A DNA stretch of 64,000 nt from Corydoras sp. C115 (taxonomy: Eukaryota; Chordata; Actinopteri; Siluriformes; Callichthyidae), in contig JAFMOC010000070.1 of the NCBI GenBank assembly GCA_019802505.1, positions 473,501 through 537,500 of the forward strand. The letters run 5' to 3'. The notes below the pieces were generated by a model. It was not told where the DNA came from. It searched no databases and was given only the letters and a program-made list of their open reading frames with translations. Position 1 is the stretch's first letter. The number at the start of each line of letters is the position of its first letter. The translations under genes were made by a program, and so were the position numbers. This document shows positions 32,501-46,439 of this stretch, in pieces.

Positions 32501-33550
32501 ACAGACGGCTTTTTTTTTCTTCTAAGTATTATCTGCATGCATTTTAGAGACTAATAATATGCGGAAATTCTTCACTATTATAGATTAACCTGGGGGTGCA
32601 ACATGGAAGGCTACATAAACTGTAGAATAGTCATATGTGATCCAGAGGTGATGTGAGTTGCAGTTGAGTAATGGCTTCCTGAATTTGTTACCTCTGATTA
32701 AACTAAGAACTTATTACTTTGCCACTAGATTGGGAGTCTTCTGGTCCCAGGTTTTTCTCTAGGCCCAATCCACTCCAGTGTCCTAATTATTTCCAAGCGG
32801 CTCCTTAAAACAGGGTGGCATTTGCATTTCGCTTTCATCTTCCCAAGCCCTCATGGCACCAATGACACAATGGGCAGAATGAGTGCCCTAATGCAAGGCT
32901 GTGTGTACCCACTTCTGATCCATGGTTCCACATGCATGCTTGCATTCAGTTCACGTTCCGGGTATCCATGGTGAGTTAGGCAGATAGCCGCATATCCCCC
33001 TATACATCTCGACGTAAAGCCCAAGGCTGGGCACCATTGTGGCTTTCCTAGGTAATTGCCACAGGTGAACAGAGGCATGGAAAGGCAGACAAAGGACAGG
33101 GTTCATTTTCTTCTCCTTTCCCTGAAATGTATGCCGTGTGGTTTTACCAGGAGCACTCACACCTACAATCAGACGCTAATAGGCTCCTTGCGAGGCCTCT
33201 GAATTCCGAATTGAAAGAAGCTTCTGAGCAGACAAGGTCTTACATGGGAAAGTGGCAGCCAGGCATAGCTCCATTGACTGGATAGCCCGGGTACATGCTA
33301 TCAGCCTTGAATGGTGCTGTGTAATTTGCCTTTTGACAAAAGCCAGGCTTTTGATCATGGACTCGAGAATGTGACGATTGGCAAGCACGAGTTTTATATG
33401 TACCACAAATACCACTAGGGAGCATAAATAAGGTCGAGTAGGTTACAGGCTCTTATAGGTTTTAGCTCTGTATGTTGGATTATTTTTCCAAGCCCCAATC
33501 GGAAGCGAGCGGGTGCATGTAAATATCTGAAATCCCGTGGTCTCACCCTC
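32500..33550. other. Non-coding, moderately complex DNA
   Basis: No gene or recognised repeat. One octamer ATTTGCAT at 32820-32827 and an AATTAT-type core. It may belong to the neighbouring regulatory blocks. Confidence 0.4.
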
Positions 33551-34600
33551 TAGGAAGTCAGAACGGTGTTAATTAGTGTGAACGTGCACTCCTGAGGCAC
33601 CCGTGAAACTCCCTTCCTCGCGCTCTGGCCCACACCCTCATACTCACACACCTGATTTGTGGAACCCCCTAGACTGAAGAAATAGGATGAGCATAATTAA
33701 ATTCCTGCATGTGTTAGGCCAGTGCTGTCAGAGCCTAATAAAGGCAGATGAGGGACTCTCCTATACTCGGCACGTCATGGAGATGAGATAGGAAGGCACG
33801 CCGACAGGCTGGCCGACAGCACCCTCATGGTGTTTGGCTGCCATTATTTTTATAGCATCTGAATAAAATAGGAGGGGGTCAGGTGGCTGGGATTAAAATG
33901 TCCCCTTGTTTTGGGAAAGGCTTAACCAAGCTCTGTTTTATTGTTGAGCCAGACATTTGGATATGCGCTGGAAAAAATGCCTAAATGGTTTGAATTTGGC
34001 CCCGACGTGCAGCTGGGCTTTGTTTGTGGGGTGGAACGCTCATTTTTCACCCAGTAGACGAGATGCAGCCTGTCAGTGGGGGGAATCATACCTGGTTCCA
34101 TGCTAGACCAGTCGCCCCTCGTACAGCCCAGTAGCTGCTGATTGTCAGTGTGGGGTGCTGCCAGAGAAATGCAATAATTCCAGACACCAGGCTGTGGAAC
34201 CGTAGAGGGGGATGGGTGGGCTCGCGTAGACTGCCAACGCCATGAGCAAAAAAAGGTGCAGGCTGCTTTCGGTTAAAAAACACATCCTGCAGGCTAGACA
34301 AACACGACGACTCGCTCGGCTACGTCCATCCTGACGCTCATTAGTTCTAAGGGAACTGTCAGCGTTATCATAGGGCTCAGCTAATTAGAAGTTTGAACAG
34401 GAAGTATGTCACCAGAGAGGAAGCGTCTCAATGCAATGGGGACTCTGAGAACCCCTTCTTTTTTGTATTTATTTTGCGTATCGGGCAATCGCCTCTATTT
34501 ATGTATTTTTGAACATTAAAATGGATCCCTGCTGTATTCATATGCATGAAAGCTTTTCAATAAAGACTTTGACCATCTTTGCTTTTGATTTCTTTGGGCC
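33550..34600. promoter_or_regulatory. Candidate conserved non-coding block
   Basis: Low-repeat, GC-balanced sequence with homeodomain cores (gcataattaaattcc, cagctaattagaag) and no open frame of note. Similar in texture to 31.4-32.5 kb. Confidence 0.35.
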
Positions 34601-37600
34601 ATTTGTATTACCTTCAATCTTCAGCTCTCAATAGACCCATTAATGAATCTAACTGTGAGGCTATACGTTGTAAAGAGCTGTTTCAACATAACATTTACAT
34701 GTTTTAATCAAAAGTTTATTCACAAACAATTAAACAACCCTACAGCTGTATTCTGTATAAAATCTGAATAAAAATCTTTTTATTTGATCATTATTGCAGT
34801 ATCTTATACAGTAAGTGTTCCTGGACTTCAAACATTATAGCTGGATGGAAAAAAAGTGACACTATTCATAAAAAAGCTGTTTCTTTCACTTAAATCTTTG
34901 GATAGTGCTTATGCAGAAATATTGAGAGTCAACATAGTGTGCAGTCTAGAACAGTAGCCCTGTAGTTTAATGAAACGTGACAGCTGTCATTCCCTCTTTG
35001 ACATCTGTAAGGAGAAAACAGGTTCACTTAGAGCCTGTACGTTTTAAGAATGCACGAGTTCATAAATTTGTATAGTGTACACACAATTCTTTGAGCAGCT
35101 GATATAATGATATAAAAATATATGCATGCAAAAATCTGAGGACCCCTGTTTAAACATCTGTGTTGGAGCCAATGAGCATAGGTTATTACATCCTCCACAG
35201 GGAACAGACCTCTGCACACATGCTGTTTACTGAATATATACACAGTATGAAAAGTATTCATTTGGGTTCATAAGGTTCTAAGGCTCACCCAGCCAGACTT
35301 CATCCACCTTGCTTTGTTCATTAAGGCACAGTAATGCTGGAAAAGCACAGGGCCTTTCCCAAACTGTTTCCACAAAGTTACAACTATACAGTTTAAATGC
35401 ATGTCTAGGATTTTACATTCTTGCACAGCAAACTTGTCAAACCATATTTTAATAAAGCCATTTTATTTTTGTTCACAAGGCCAGAATTATGATGAATTGA
35501 AAAAAGGACAGAAAACTGTACCCTTAATATCATATTATTAATATAACCCTTTACTGAAATCAATAATAATACATTTTATTGCATCATGTCCTTATTGCAG
35601 CTATCCAGACACCTTTGCCTTTTTAGTGTTTAGTCATTTCCAAAGTGTAATGTATAATTGAACATGAATTTGCTTCAGTCCTCTTTAATATTTGTAATAT
35701 CACAGCATAACCACATGCCTCAGGAAATATGATGGAAAATGTGTTCGATAGATTACAAAGCCTTGGTACGTCAATGTGGGGGTGGATATATTCAGGTTTT
35801 GGATGATGAGTTCACAGAATGCATCGCAGTACAGCTCTGGAGAACCACTGACCAAAGGCACCTTTAGAGGTTATAGCCACTCTGCCATTCCTGACATCCT
35901 GCAATATCTATATAGCACATCTAAAATTGAAATAGTTATTTCATCTTCAGAGCTTCCAACCTGGACCCGTATACAATACAATTCAGACTGGAGGCTGAAA
36001 TGTTTGACTTTGCTCTTTCTTTTCTCTTCTCTTCATTTGCGAGAACTATGAGCATCATCCAAAACTAGAAATGTTAGCCTATAGCATTCAAACGCTAAAT
36101 ATTTATGAATCCTATTATCCTTTATTCTGCAGGAGCTGGCAATGTGACCATAACTTACCACTGGAACAGAAGCCGGCAAAAAGAAGGAACTGTCGGCTTT
36201 ATTCCCCAATAAAACCAAAGTGAGGTGAGCTGAAAAAAAAAGGAAATAGGCTAACATCTTTGTCGGTATCCTGTAGTGAGAAGTCTCACGCAGGCATTTA
36301 TTTGTCTGTGCTGTTATGGCTTTTCGGTTCTTTGTATTTTGATGGGTTTGTGTGGCTGTGCATATTCACTACATGCCCGAAGTGATCTGACAAAGAGCAA
36401 TCTATTTTTTTTATCACTGCTCTATTGTCAGTTTCATAAGACGCCAAACTTTTGGTCATCACAATTCATTAATATGGTGAAGTCAGTGTATTAGAGACTG
36501 AAATGTTGCACTATTTCTAGGTGCTTTTACATCTGTCACATCCCTGGGGTTGGGTGGAGGGTACCTGAAGTTTTTTTGCTCACCAAAGCAGGAGCTTTAT
36601 CTCATTTGCCTTATTAGTGATTTTAAAACTAAGACTAAGTGCTTATGCAAATAGTTTCTGGTAGATCTGTATGAAGATCTGCAGCCACCCCAGTTCATTA
36701 ATACAGATGCATCTAATCTAATCAAGTACTGCTAAAAATACAATACAGTCTCTGAATAACTGACACATATAAAACTACATCTAATTTAAACATGTATTTA
36801 AAAGTTGTATTTCTTTATTTAAACTAAATTATTGAATTTAAGAATTTACTACAATTTGACCAAATCTGTTAAGATAAAATATTTGGAGACCCCAAGAAAA
36901 ATAGGAAAAGGGACCGGCTCCATGATATTGGAAAGCAATTGGGCTCTGTGGCCAAGGTTCTGAAAAGATTGAGAGTTTAAACTCTGTTATTGACACTTCA
37001 CCATTTATTAACTGAAGAGTCATGTAATGACTTGTAAAGGGTTTAATTAGAGGCATTTTCTGAATAACAAAAATGTAAATGTGTGGTGTGTATTTAACAG
37101 CTGCACAAAGTTTAGAAATTACAAAATATGATTTAATGTTAAACAGCCCTTTCCTTCAATAGGCAGGGATTGGTGTTAATATTGGTATTTGCAGCTAATC
37201 ACTATCACCATAATACTCAATTACATAAAAAGGCATTTTCCTTTAAATTTTACACAGTGTTTATTTTTTATTTATTACTATTGTCATATGTATGCAGGTC
37301 AAAATGTGGGTGACTTATCTGAAAACTGATAAATACATATGGAATCATTTTTAAGCAATAATTTGTTGGCTCAACCCTTCGAAGTAACCTTTATGGCAGG
37401 ACACAATGTCTATTTACTGTAATATTGTGGCTGAATGCTGGGGTGCAAAGGTCAGAAAGTTTACTTTGTGGGGAGTTTGCATGTTGTCTCCGTGTCTATA
37501 TGAGTTTCTCCCAAAGTCCAAAATCAGGAGCATTAAATCATATTAAAAACATATTTGTATGGGTTTATCTGCCCTGCCCTGCTATACACTGGCAACCTGT

Positions 37601-38480
37601 CCCGGGGGTTTTACTCCCTTTTTCACCATAAACAAAAGTTTAAACCCTGAAAGTGTAATCTGTATAACTTCATTGCATATGATGCTATTTAATAAACCTG
37701 ATGGTTTAGCTGAACGACTTGCCCAGTAGATGCCTTGCGATACTTGTTATTAATTATCATTGTTACCAGTTGGATATGCGCTCTTAAAGCCAATTAAGAA
37801 GAGACGGTAGAGTTCAGCAAAACCCGAGAACCTCAAACGCTTCTGTATAGCCTGAAGGCTCAGTCATGGTTTTCCATCAAAGGTCAGTTCCTGTTCAAAT
37901 AGAAATAAGATAGTGAGCAATAGTGTCTGCATATCCTATGGAAAGCAGTTAGGATTTGTAGATTTTTTTTTTTAAGCCTGAAGGAAATTTCATTCAACTA
38001 ACAAAAAAATATATTTATCTTATCAAATGTTGTTAATTATCATTTTGAATTTGATGTTTGCTACGAAAAGCACAGAACTGGCACACATTTGTCTGTCTGA
38101 CCTTATTTAAATAAGTAAAAAGGCATTTGTTTTTCAGGCGATCACAGCGTAAAACTATTATTCTTTGTTGCATAAATAGTTTTTGGATTTCTGTATCTTA
38201 AAAAAAACAAAAATTTTTTAAAACAACTTGATCAAAATAATAATTCCAGTTAATAAATCACTTACTGTGAAAGGCTCAAGACTTGTAGGCAATATCCAGT
38301 GACAGCATACTTCTGTACCGCAGTAGTTTCATATAAGATGACTAGATGCAAGATCTACTATTGAATACTGTGCTTTTAATGACGTACCTTTTATTAGTGT
38401 AGAAATAACTTTTATATTTAAAGAAGTGTTTTTGATATCAGTCTCCAAAATGCTCATAAATAATTTCTAACTGTAAATAA
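34600..38480. other. AT-rich desert segment
   Basis: No coding exon is recognised. One octamer ATGCAAAT at 36645-36652. A diverged SINE-like repeat lies at 37424-37640 on the + strand (gtggggagtttgcatgtt, ctggcaacctgtcccggg), related to the one at 16990. Confidence 0.6.
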
Positions 38481-39110
38481 GTGTTCATTTGATGTCGGGT
38501 AACAGGCCTGTCTTCTAGTCATGTTGCAAAGCAAGCTTCCCCTCACTCGCACCCTATTTCCAAAACGTTCTTCAAAAAAGAAAATCTATTGTGCTAATCA
38601 GCTTTTGATCTTTATTCATGTTCCGATTTCGTTTTCTTTCTGGAAAAACAGTGATCTGCTCCAAATCCATAATTAAAGATGATAGGGCAGCTTGAATTCA
38701 TTAAATATCCAAGCAGCGTGCAGGGTGTGTAGCAGCGCTGTGCAGCGTTAGTTTAACCCACATCATTATTTTGCACCCAGAACAAAGGCTATGCGCATAG
38801 CAAAATACATGCAAATGCATGCAAATCGCCGACAGCAAGAGGAACCACGGATAAGGCAGCCTAGGAAAGACGCACAGCGAAGTGGGGGGTGGGTGTTTAC
38901 CTTCACTAAAGCATCCATTTTCAGCCATGGTGTTTTTACATATTGCCCCGAATACTCTAGATATGAAGTTTAAAGGCTATTGGAGGTCAAGTTAATATCA
39001 CCTCCTTTGCATCAAACCCCTCCCGTCTCTTATTATGCCATTTATTTTATACTAATATCCCCCAGCAAAATGAGATGGTCTTGCCCAAGATGAAGTTCAG
39101 CTTGTAGGTA
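38480..39110. promoter_or_regulatory. Candidate SOX-POU enhancer
   Basis: A SOX motif AACAAAGG (38781-38788) is followed by ATGCGCAT (38791-38798) and two octamers ATGCAAAT at 38809-38816 and 38819-38826, spaced 10 bp, one helical turn. The surrounding 600 bp is repeat-free with several homeodomain-type cores (ccataattaaagatg). It resembles neural stem-cell enhancers bound by SOX and class III POU factors. Confidence 0.45.
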
Positions 39111-39186
39111 TGTCACAATACCTTCTTATGTCACCTTTATGCGATGCTTAGATTTCATTGCATTACAATAGTAAAGTATAATGGCT

Positions 39187-39189
<3 letters not shown>

Positions 39190-39268
<79 letters not shown>
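39190..39268. repeat. (TA)n microsatellite
   Basis: Pure TA run of about 79 bp. Confidence 0.95.
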
Positions 39269-39269
<1 letters not shown>

Positions 39270-39272
<3 letters not shown>

Positions 39273-41402
39273 CAAACCCGCTACAAACAATTAACAATGG
39301 AATTAAGAATTTTAAATAAATCAAAGCATCACATTTGACATTAAAAATATTAAAACAATTATTAAAACATAATTAACTCAATAATTTGCTGTCTTTATTT
39401 TTAAGAGCTTTCTGTTTATATGTACATGAGACTCATGTGGCTGTTTGAATCAACTGCAAATTTACGTTTCGCTGAAAAGACCTTTATATCCAAAGCATCT
39501 TTAAGAATGTGTTTTTTTGTTTTTTAGTTTGGCAAACAAACCTCCTAATATATATTACAATACTTTGCCCAATAGCTCTCCTAAAGCAAAGAGAGGGCAT
39601 TTCTACCAGGTCACAAAAAGTAAAAAAAAAAAAAAGATACAGCAGCAATAATTGTTAAATTATAATAATGCATTATATGTATTAAACCTGCAATTCATTT
39701 TGAAAAAAAAACACACACCTGTTCTCAATACATTTAATTAACTTAATAAATAGCAATAAAACACTGCAATTAAAATATGAAGAAGTTCAATATGTTTTTT
39801 ATTGTTATAATTAGATCAGGAATCTCCAAACGTTTCATGAGATGCATTGGGACTTTCATAACTATATGTATTAAGATTGAATTCTAATTGCACCTGGCAC
39901 TTTGTTATGGCTAAACTGTAAGGTGCATTTTTAGCATTTAGCTATAAGAATGACTGACAAAAAAACATTCGAAAATAAATGCCGAAAATACTGGCTCAAT
40001 TTTGGAGGCGCTTCACATATTCATCTTTTAGACATCAAAGATATATTTAGCTAATAATGAAATGTATCTTATATTCTCTAACGGTTTCAGTTCGAGTCAT
40101 ATAAAAATGGTGCTTCAGTTTGATGAGGCATTATGTATGCTTTAGGATCCCAAAATGCAATTTCCAACTTCTTTATAGCAGTCTAAAAACCAAACGAATT
40201 ACATAGCTTTTGATTCTTTTTTTTAAAGATGGAGGATGATGGTTTTATATAAGGAAATGTCACCGTCAGCTGGATGGCTTCCAAAAACTTAACCTCTGTT
40301 TTCTTGTATGATGAAGCATGTTAATGGAATGGTGGAAGAACAGTTAGGTCAACAGTCACAAAACTGTTAATTCACCTTAGATTTGCCCAGTTTTCTATAT
40401 TTTTTTGCAACTCTAAAAGATTCAGCTTAAAAATGATCAGAATTTAGAAATTTGAATGAAATTTGGTCTGAGCTGTAAAAAATAAGGTCTGCCAACCTGA
40501 TACAAGGTTATTAATGCCACCTAATAAGTGCTAGCTAAATATTTAGGAAATAAAAACACCAAATTAAATTAAAGGATGATGAATCATTTAAAGCCCAATG
40601 TGGAAATATGGGCATTTGTATCTTTGGAAACCATTAACATCAAACTTTTAGTTAAGTCATAAATATTCTTTTTTGAGGTTTGTTCAGAACTAAATAAAGA
40701 ACAGTCTCTTCAAACTGAAGTCTGTTCACACTGAGGACTTATTTGGGATTTTTGCTTAGTAAGATTTAAAAAGACCAAAGTTACAAAAACCAAACCAATA
40801 ACATTTTAGCAAACGATCATGATTGATAATACTGCAGCCCAGCTGCTTCCACTTTAACTTGCTGACTTGTGTTGTTCTCTAAATTGTGATTTGCTGTGAA
40901 TAAAAGCGTCTGCAAAATGACTAAATATAATGTAATTTAATGTAAATGTAAATGTATAAATCCACAATTACAGTTTAAGAGGGTGAAGCAGATTATGACA
41001 TCACTGGAAGACTAGTGCACGAATATATCTGACACATTATTATATTTGTTTAGTTTAATGGAAGCTATTAGCAGTTGGCCCTGTAGCTGTAAACATGTAT
41101 ATACAGCAATATCTGAGAGTGCTGGAATCTGTACACTGTGTTGTGTGTGTGTTTTTAGCAATTTTCTCTAAATTACTTGCGATTGCCAAATTTGGACTCA
41201 ACAAACTGTCAAACGCATTGAGTCTAATAAATTGTATTTAATTGAAATTGACCTGTCTGTTATAAGGAAACACTTTTTTTTACTATCTTTGGATAAAAAT
41301 TGCTAGAAATAATGAATTTTAACCATGAGCCTTTTAATATTCTTTAGTTTATGATCTTCTTTATTAATAATTTTATATAGCTGAGTTTTTTCACGATATT
41401 TT

Positions 41403-41404
<2 letters not shown>
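39270..41404. other. AT-rich desert segment with SINE tail
   Basis: No gene is seen. The 3' end of a tRNA-SINE of the 8331 family lies at about 40855-40955 (aataaaagcgtctgcaaaat, then aatgtaaatgta). Confidence 0.6.

Positions 41405-41449
<45 letters not shown>
41405..41449. repeat. (GT)n microsatellite
   Basis: GT run of about 45 bp. Confidence 0.95.
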
Positions 41450-41450
<1 letters not shown>

Positions 41451-41529
41451 AGATGCACAGTGTCGTCTGGGCCTCTCTCAGACCTCAGACACAATATAGT
41501 GGGGGGTTGGGGGTGTGAAAGCACAGACA

Positions 41530-42200
41530 CTTACAATAATGCATAATTATGTTAGCATTCCTGCATGTCTAATAAAGGTGGATTTAGTCTGTGTGTGAGC
41601 GTGTGCGTGTGTGTGTTTCGGAAAAGATTGGTATTGGTGCTAAATTAATTTCCACTCTTAAGTCTCGCTGACATTTGGATGCAGCCACTCACTTTGAGAT
41701 CACACATGCCACAGTCGCCATGCCAGCGAGGACAAAGGCGTTATGAAGACGCCTCTCTCCGCCATGAGCGTGAATATACATGAAATAAATTGCACCTGCC
41801 AGGCGGCGGCAGCGCCTCCCCCCCACCTCTTGTGCCACCTCTGCTGTTCTAATTGGGAGCTTAGAGTGAGGTAAGATTGTCCCTTCCCTGTTGACTGTCG
41901 TTCTGTTAACCTCACATCAAGCGGAACCTCCTGCCAACGGGACCAGACGAACTGGATATGAAAATAGAAGTGAAGCATTTGTCAGGGGGAAAGCGGCAGA
42001 CATGCAGGGAAGTGAAACACAGTGACAGGCGTCGTCTCCGGAAGGGAAGGAGGGCACAGGAACCGGGGGGAAAAAGCTCATTTTAAATGGTCGCCGTCTG
42101 CAATGCAGATCCGCCTAAGCCTGGCAAACTGGCGTCGGACTAGCTGTGTAGCTGAATGCCGTCTGGAGTCTGCCTGGTCATTTTTTTTTTCCACCATTCC
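41530..42200. promoter_or_regulatory. Candidate conserved non-coding block
   Basis: Balanced composition with ataatgcataattatg near 41536, ctaaattaatttcc near 41639, gttctaattggg near 41845 and a CpG-bearing centre. Open frames are short and lack domains. Confidence 0.35.
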
Positions 42201-44043
42201 ATATTTTCTTTCTCTTCTGGTCTCTATAAAATGTCAAGCTAATTTCCTGGGTGGTATGAGCTACACCTTGCCATGCGGTGTGTGTGTGTGTGTGTTTGTG
42301 TGTGCGGTTCGTGTGCACCCGTGCGCATGTGCATGTGTGTATATGTGAGCGGGGGGAAGGGAAAACGAATAAAGGTTGCTAGATGTAGTGGAAGAAACAT
42401 GGCAGTGTTTGCATGGATGTCAGGACATGTATGCGCGAATTCGCCGAAATGAAGGAGCGCTACATATCCATCTGACCTGAGTGACAGCGTACAGAGGGTT
42501 AGTTTTTAGGACATTTTTGTTATTTGACTCTGCAATACTGAACTCGGCCAAATAGGATGTGCTAAAGCTATAGAGCTCGTCTCACATAAATCTTGGGGTG
42601 AAGTAAATAAGCAGCAATGTTTATTTTTGAATAAATAGGATTCAGGGGAGTTTAAAGAGGTGCACGCTTAGGCCTGCTCACAGATAACAGCAGCCCTGCT
42701 GCACAGAGTGCACGTGTATGTGTGGGGTGCTATATATATTATATATATATTCCACAATAAGTGACTCAAATAAATAGAAGGAATAAACCATTCTCCAGCA
42801 GATAATTTCAGGGTGTAACTTTAAGGCCCTTGAACATTATCCTATAACCTTAGAATATAATAAATACAAATGTTTTTAGATTTTGGGATATTTTGGTACA
42901 GCTACTGACCTTGTAGCTGCTCTTCAGTGCTTGTTTAAGCTCTTACAAAAATATCCTTCCCATTTCTTTGTTAGAAACTACTCAAAATACCTTCTTTTAT
43001 TATGTATTCCAACACGATAATAAATCATACCAATGACCATGCCAGCACCCCACATGTTCAATTTAAAATAACATTATATGTTAAAATATGTTTACAATAT
43101 GCCGTATTATGATGCAGCATGTGCAGTTGTTTCCTCACACACACACACACACACAAGTGATGCTTCAGAAGCAGTATAAAATCATTTGACTCTGATTGGA
43201 CCTCTGTCCCTAATGCACACAGTATAAAAGTCTCCTTGAGGAAAACTGCAGAGAATAAAGCGAAAGCTGTTTAAACTGGGGGTCACATGCACTGTGTAAG
43301 TTGCAGTAGTTTAACAATAGTAAACATTGATTTCAAAGCTTTAGATGATTGTTTGGTATTTTTCTTTTCTTTTACAAAGTGTGCACGTCTGATTTTAAGA
43401 ACTGAGCCTTTTGTCCAGACTGTTATTTCAGCGGTTTATTATTTGAGACGGACCTGCTTTCCAAAATGGGATTTTGATTTCCATATCGAAAGGCTGTAAG
43501 ATGCTATTTCCTAGCCAAAATAAATTTATCTTGCGCAACCCTATTATTCATCTAAAGCTCTATAAAAATATTTTTTCTCTCTGCGAGATGTCTCTTATTG
43601 TTCTGCTCAATACCGGTGTTGTGTACACATAATTCCATACGTCTTTCATCACTGGTTCTGTGCCTGAATGAGGTGGAGGTGCAAAAAATGCATTCTGTTA
43701 GAATGGTAAAATGGTGAAACGTGGAGGTAAGGATAATGTATTTGTCATTCTTGCTTATGGTGATCTATGCCTGTGCCCTACAAATGTCACATCCCATAAG
43801 CCCCAAAAAATTACACCGGACCCACCTAATTAAGAATATTTGCGAAGCTGTTTTGCATACGACGAGTAGCCGATTCAGCAGCGTGGAGGATAGAGCGATG
43901 CAGACATGTGACAGAATGTGGGAGTGAGAATTCACACATGCAAATCAATGGTAAAGACTCTTACTGCCTTCTGTTAATGCAATGTGGAAATACCTTTGAA
44001 TTGTATGTGCATTATATTCTGGTAAATCAGTCTGCTGTAGAAG

Positions 44044-44142
<99 letters not shown>

Positions 44143-44460
44143 AGGATATAAAAAGGTACTGTATGTGGTATATTGTCAGTATTATTTTTTTAATTATAGG
44201 TTATACATATTTAATATTTGATGCATGATAAATACAACCTTCCAAGTACATGCATTATTTTATTGAAAAAAATGTGCAGCGTTGAACGTTTTTTATAGTT
44301 GCATTTATTTACAATGTGTGTAGTGTTAATAATACACTATTATTATTTGTAAAAATGATTGCTATATATAATATATTATATACATTTATATTATTGCATC
44401 TTTTTATTTATTGAAACAGATGAATTTTTATAAACCACACTATTTTGCAGCCCTTTCAAT
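42200..44460. other. Mixed AT-rich desert segment
   Basis: It contains a (GT)-rich stretch at 42279-42345, a short (CA)n at 43137-43156 and one octamer at 43938-43945. No gene is recognised. Confidence 0.6.
44046..44142. repeat. (TA)n then (TG)n compound microsatellite
   Basis: TA run to 44129, continuing as TG to 44142. Confidence 0.95.
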
Positions 44461-44469
44461 CATTCAGCA

Positions 44470-45790
44470 TGTGTGTGCAGAATAGCAGGTGTGCAAATGA
44501 GTGTAAGAGGGTGGGCTCTTGCATAGGCGATAAGCATGCAAATGTGCAGTGCGAGGCTTGGTGAAAATGCCAGATGAAGCGAAAGAAGACAGAGGAGAGG
44601 AGTTCAATCCATAGGTCCGTCAGGAAGGGAGAGAAAGGACCCGGCGTTCTGCCGTGAGAGAGCTGCTTCCCTCGTGGCTCTGAATGGCTGTCTTTGTGCT
44701 GCGTGCACAGAGCAGCCTCAATCAGGAGACTCCCAATTAATTAACATCCGGATCTGGGGGACGCCGCGGCTTGGGTAAACAGCCAGTATTCTCTGCCTGG
44801 GGTTCCAAAACAAGGGGGCAACAACGGTGCCATTGTCCTGCCACTACTCATTAAGAGGAGTGTAGAAGGGGAAGGAACCTGGGGTGGGGTACGTTAGGAT
44901 GCGTGGGAGTCTATAAGATTGAGAGGAACGCAGAGACAGGGAGGCCACTCTCCCATGATCCCATTACCGTAGCTGGACTCCTACCGCATCCTCCATGCCA
45001 GCTGCAGAGAGAGTGGGAGAGAGAGAGAGGAGAAAGAAGAGAGGGAGAGAAAGAAAGACTGTCATAGCATCTTCACATCAAATCCTATCTGCAAGGGAGA
45101 GCAGGAGAGAGGGAGGGGGAGCCTGGCAAGCTGAGAATGAAAGCATGCCTTGTACCTCATTAACATAGGCATAGCAGGAAGACACAATAGAATACATTAC
45201 ATCCTTGTTAGTAAGAAGCAATCAATTAGCAGGCTTGGTGAGCTTCTTCTCATTTGGCTCAATTGAAAAGCCAGCATTATGTTTACCAGACCTAAAATTT
45301 CCACCCAATCCAGGCAACCTCATTTTATTAAATCCAAGGCAGTTGCTCCTGCAACAACAATAAAAAAAAACTTAAGTAGTCATCCTCCGCTCTGTTAACC
45401 CTGCTGCCTCGACGACGAAACCTCCTGTCTGTTCCACAGCTGCCGATATGTTAAATCATATATGACATTTCAGGAAGCCATTTCGTTAATGGCTAACACG
45501 CAGAAAGGAAACCTTGGAATCACTTAGGAGCGAGCTTTAGAGTCTCGACTCTCCCGTCACCACCGCCCACAGTTGCAACTAGAAATAGCTTTTGCTTTGG
45601 CTAAATGCAAGTCGCTGACATGTAGACTCTCTGAGTGACGATGACAATTGCAAATGAAATACCGCCATTGCAGGTTCCGATAAGCTTTTAACAGCAGCTT
45701 TTCTGTTCCTGGACCTGTGAAATTGGCGGTCACAATCGGTACCCAAAGTGCCAGAGGATGCCACATTGGGGCATCAGGAAAATATTTTTG
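44470..45790. promoter_or_regulatory. Candidate conserved non-coding block
   Basis: It has an octamer ATGCAAAT (44536-44543), cccaattaattaacatcc near 44731, a purine-rich (GA) stretch at 45004-45055, then gcaatcaattagcagg near 45216 and tcaattgaaaagcc. It is largely free of dispersed repeats. Inferred enhancer DNA. Confidence 0.35.
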
Positions 45791-46439
45791 CCTTCAGACA
45801 GCAAGCATATGTTAAAATACCTACTATATTGCAAGCAAATCAAATGCAAACATAGGCTTTACAACCTGTAAAGGTATTTTTTTAAGCCTTACCCTGATGA
45901 GAGTGATGATGGGTATTAACACACTTAATAACTTTACCAGGAAGCCTATATAATTAGAATAATTTTATTTCTTGCATTAGATAACAGTTTGGATTTGTTG
46001 CTCAGCAGGACAGAATCCCGCCCCACGTTCACAGGTTCATTCTCAGATTATTGTTTGGATCCTCTTGTCAGTGAGGCATATCTTCTTTGTGTGCATCGTA
46101 AAATAAAAAACAGGTTTCTGGTGCCAAAGATTGATTATTGCGCTTTAAAGGGGGTGGATTTATTTTAAATCCAGATATTTAATATTCCCAAAACATTCAC
46201 ATGCCAGATGCACAAGCTCTTCTTGCTGCAAAATATTTGGTGTTAAAAGCGACAAGCTCCCCCTCTTATATCAGGCAAATCTCTAGAGTCCTCGTGTTTT
46301 GTGCTGAATCGGATTCGCCTGTTTACTGGCCCCCTACCCTCGGCTTTCATCTCTGTGCATATTCCAATCCATTGTTGCATTTAAAAGAGATGTGCAGGTA
46401 CATTATCAGGCCTCTTATTAAATTCTAAGAGAAACGTGT

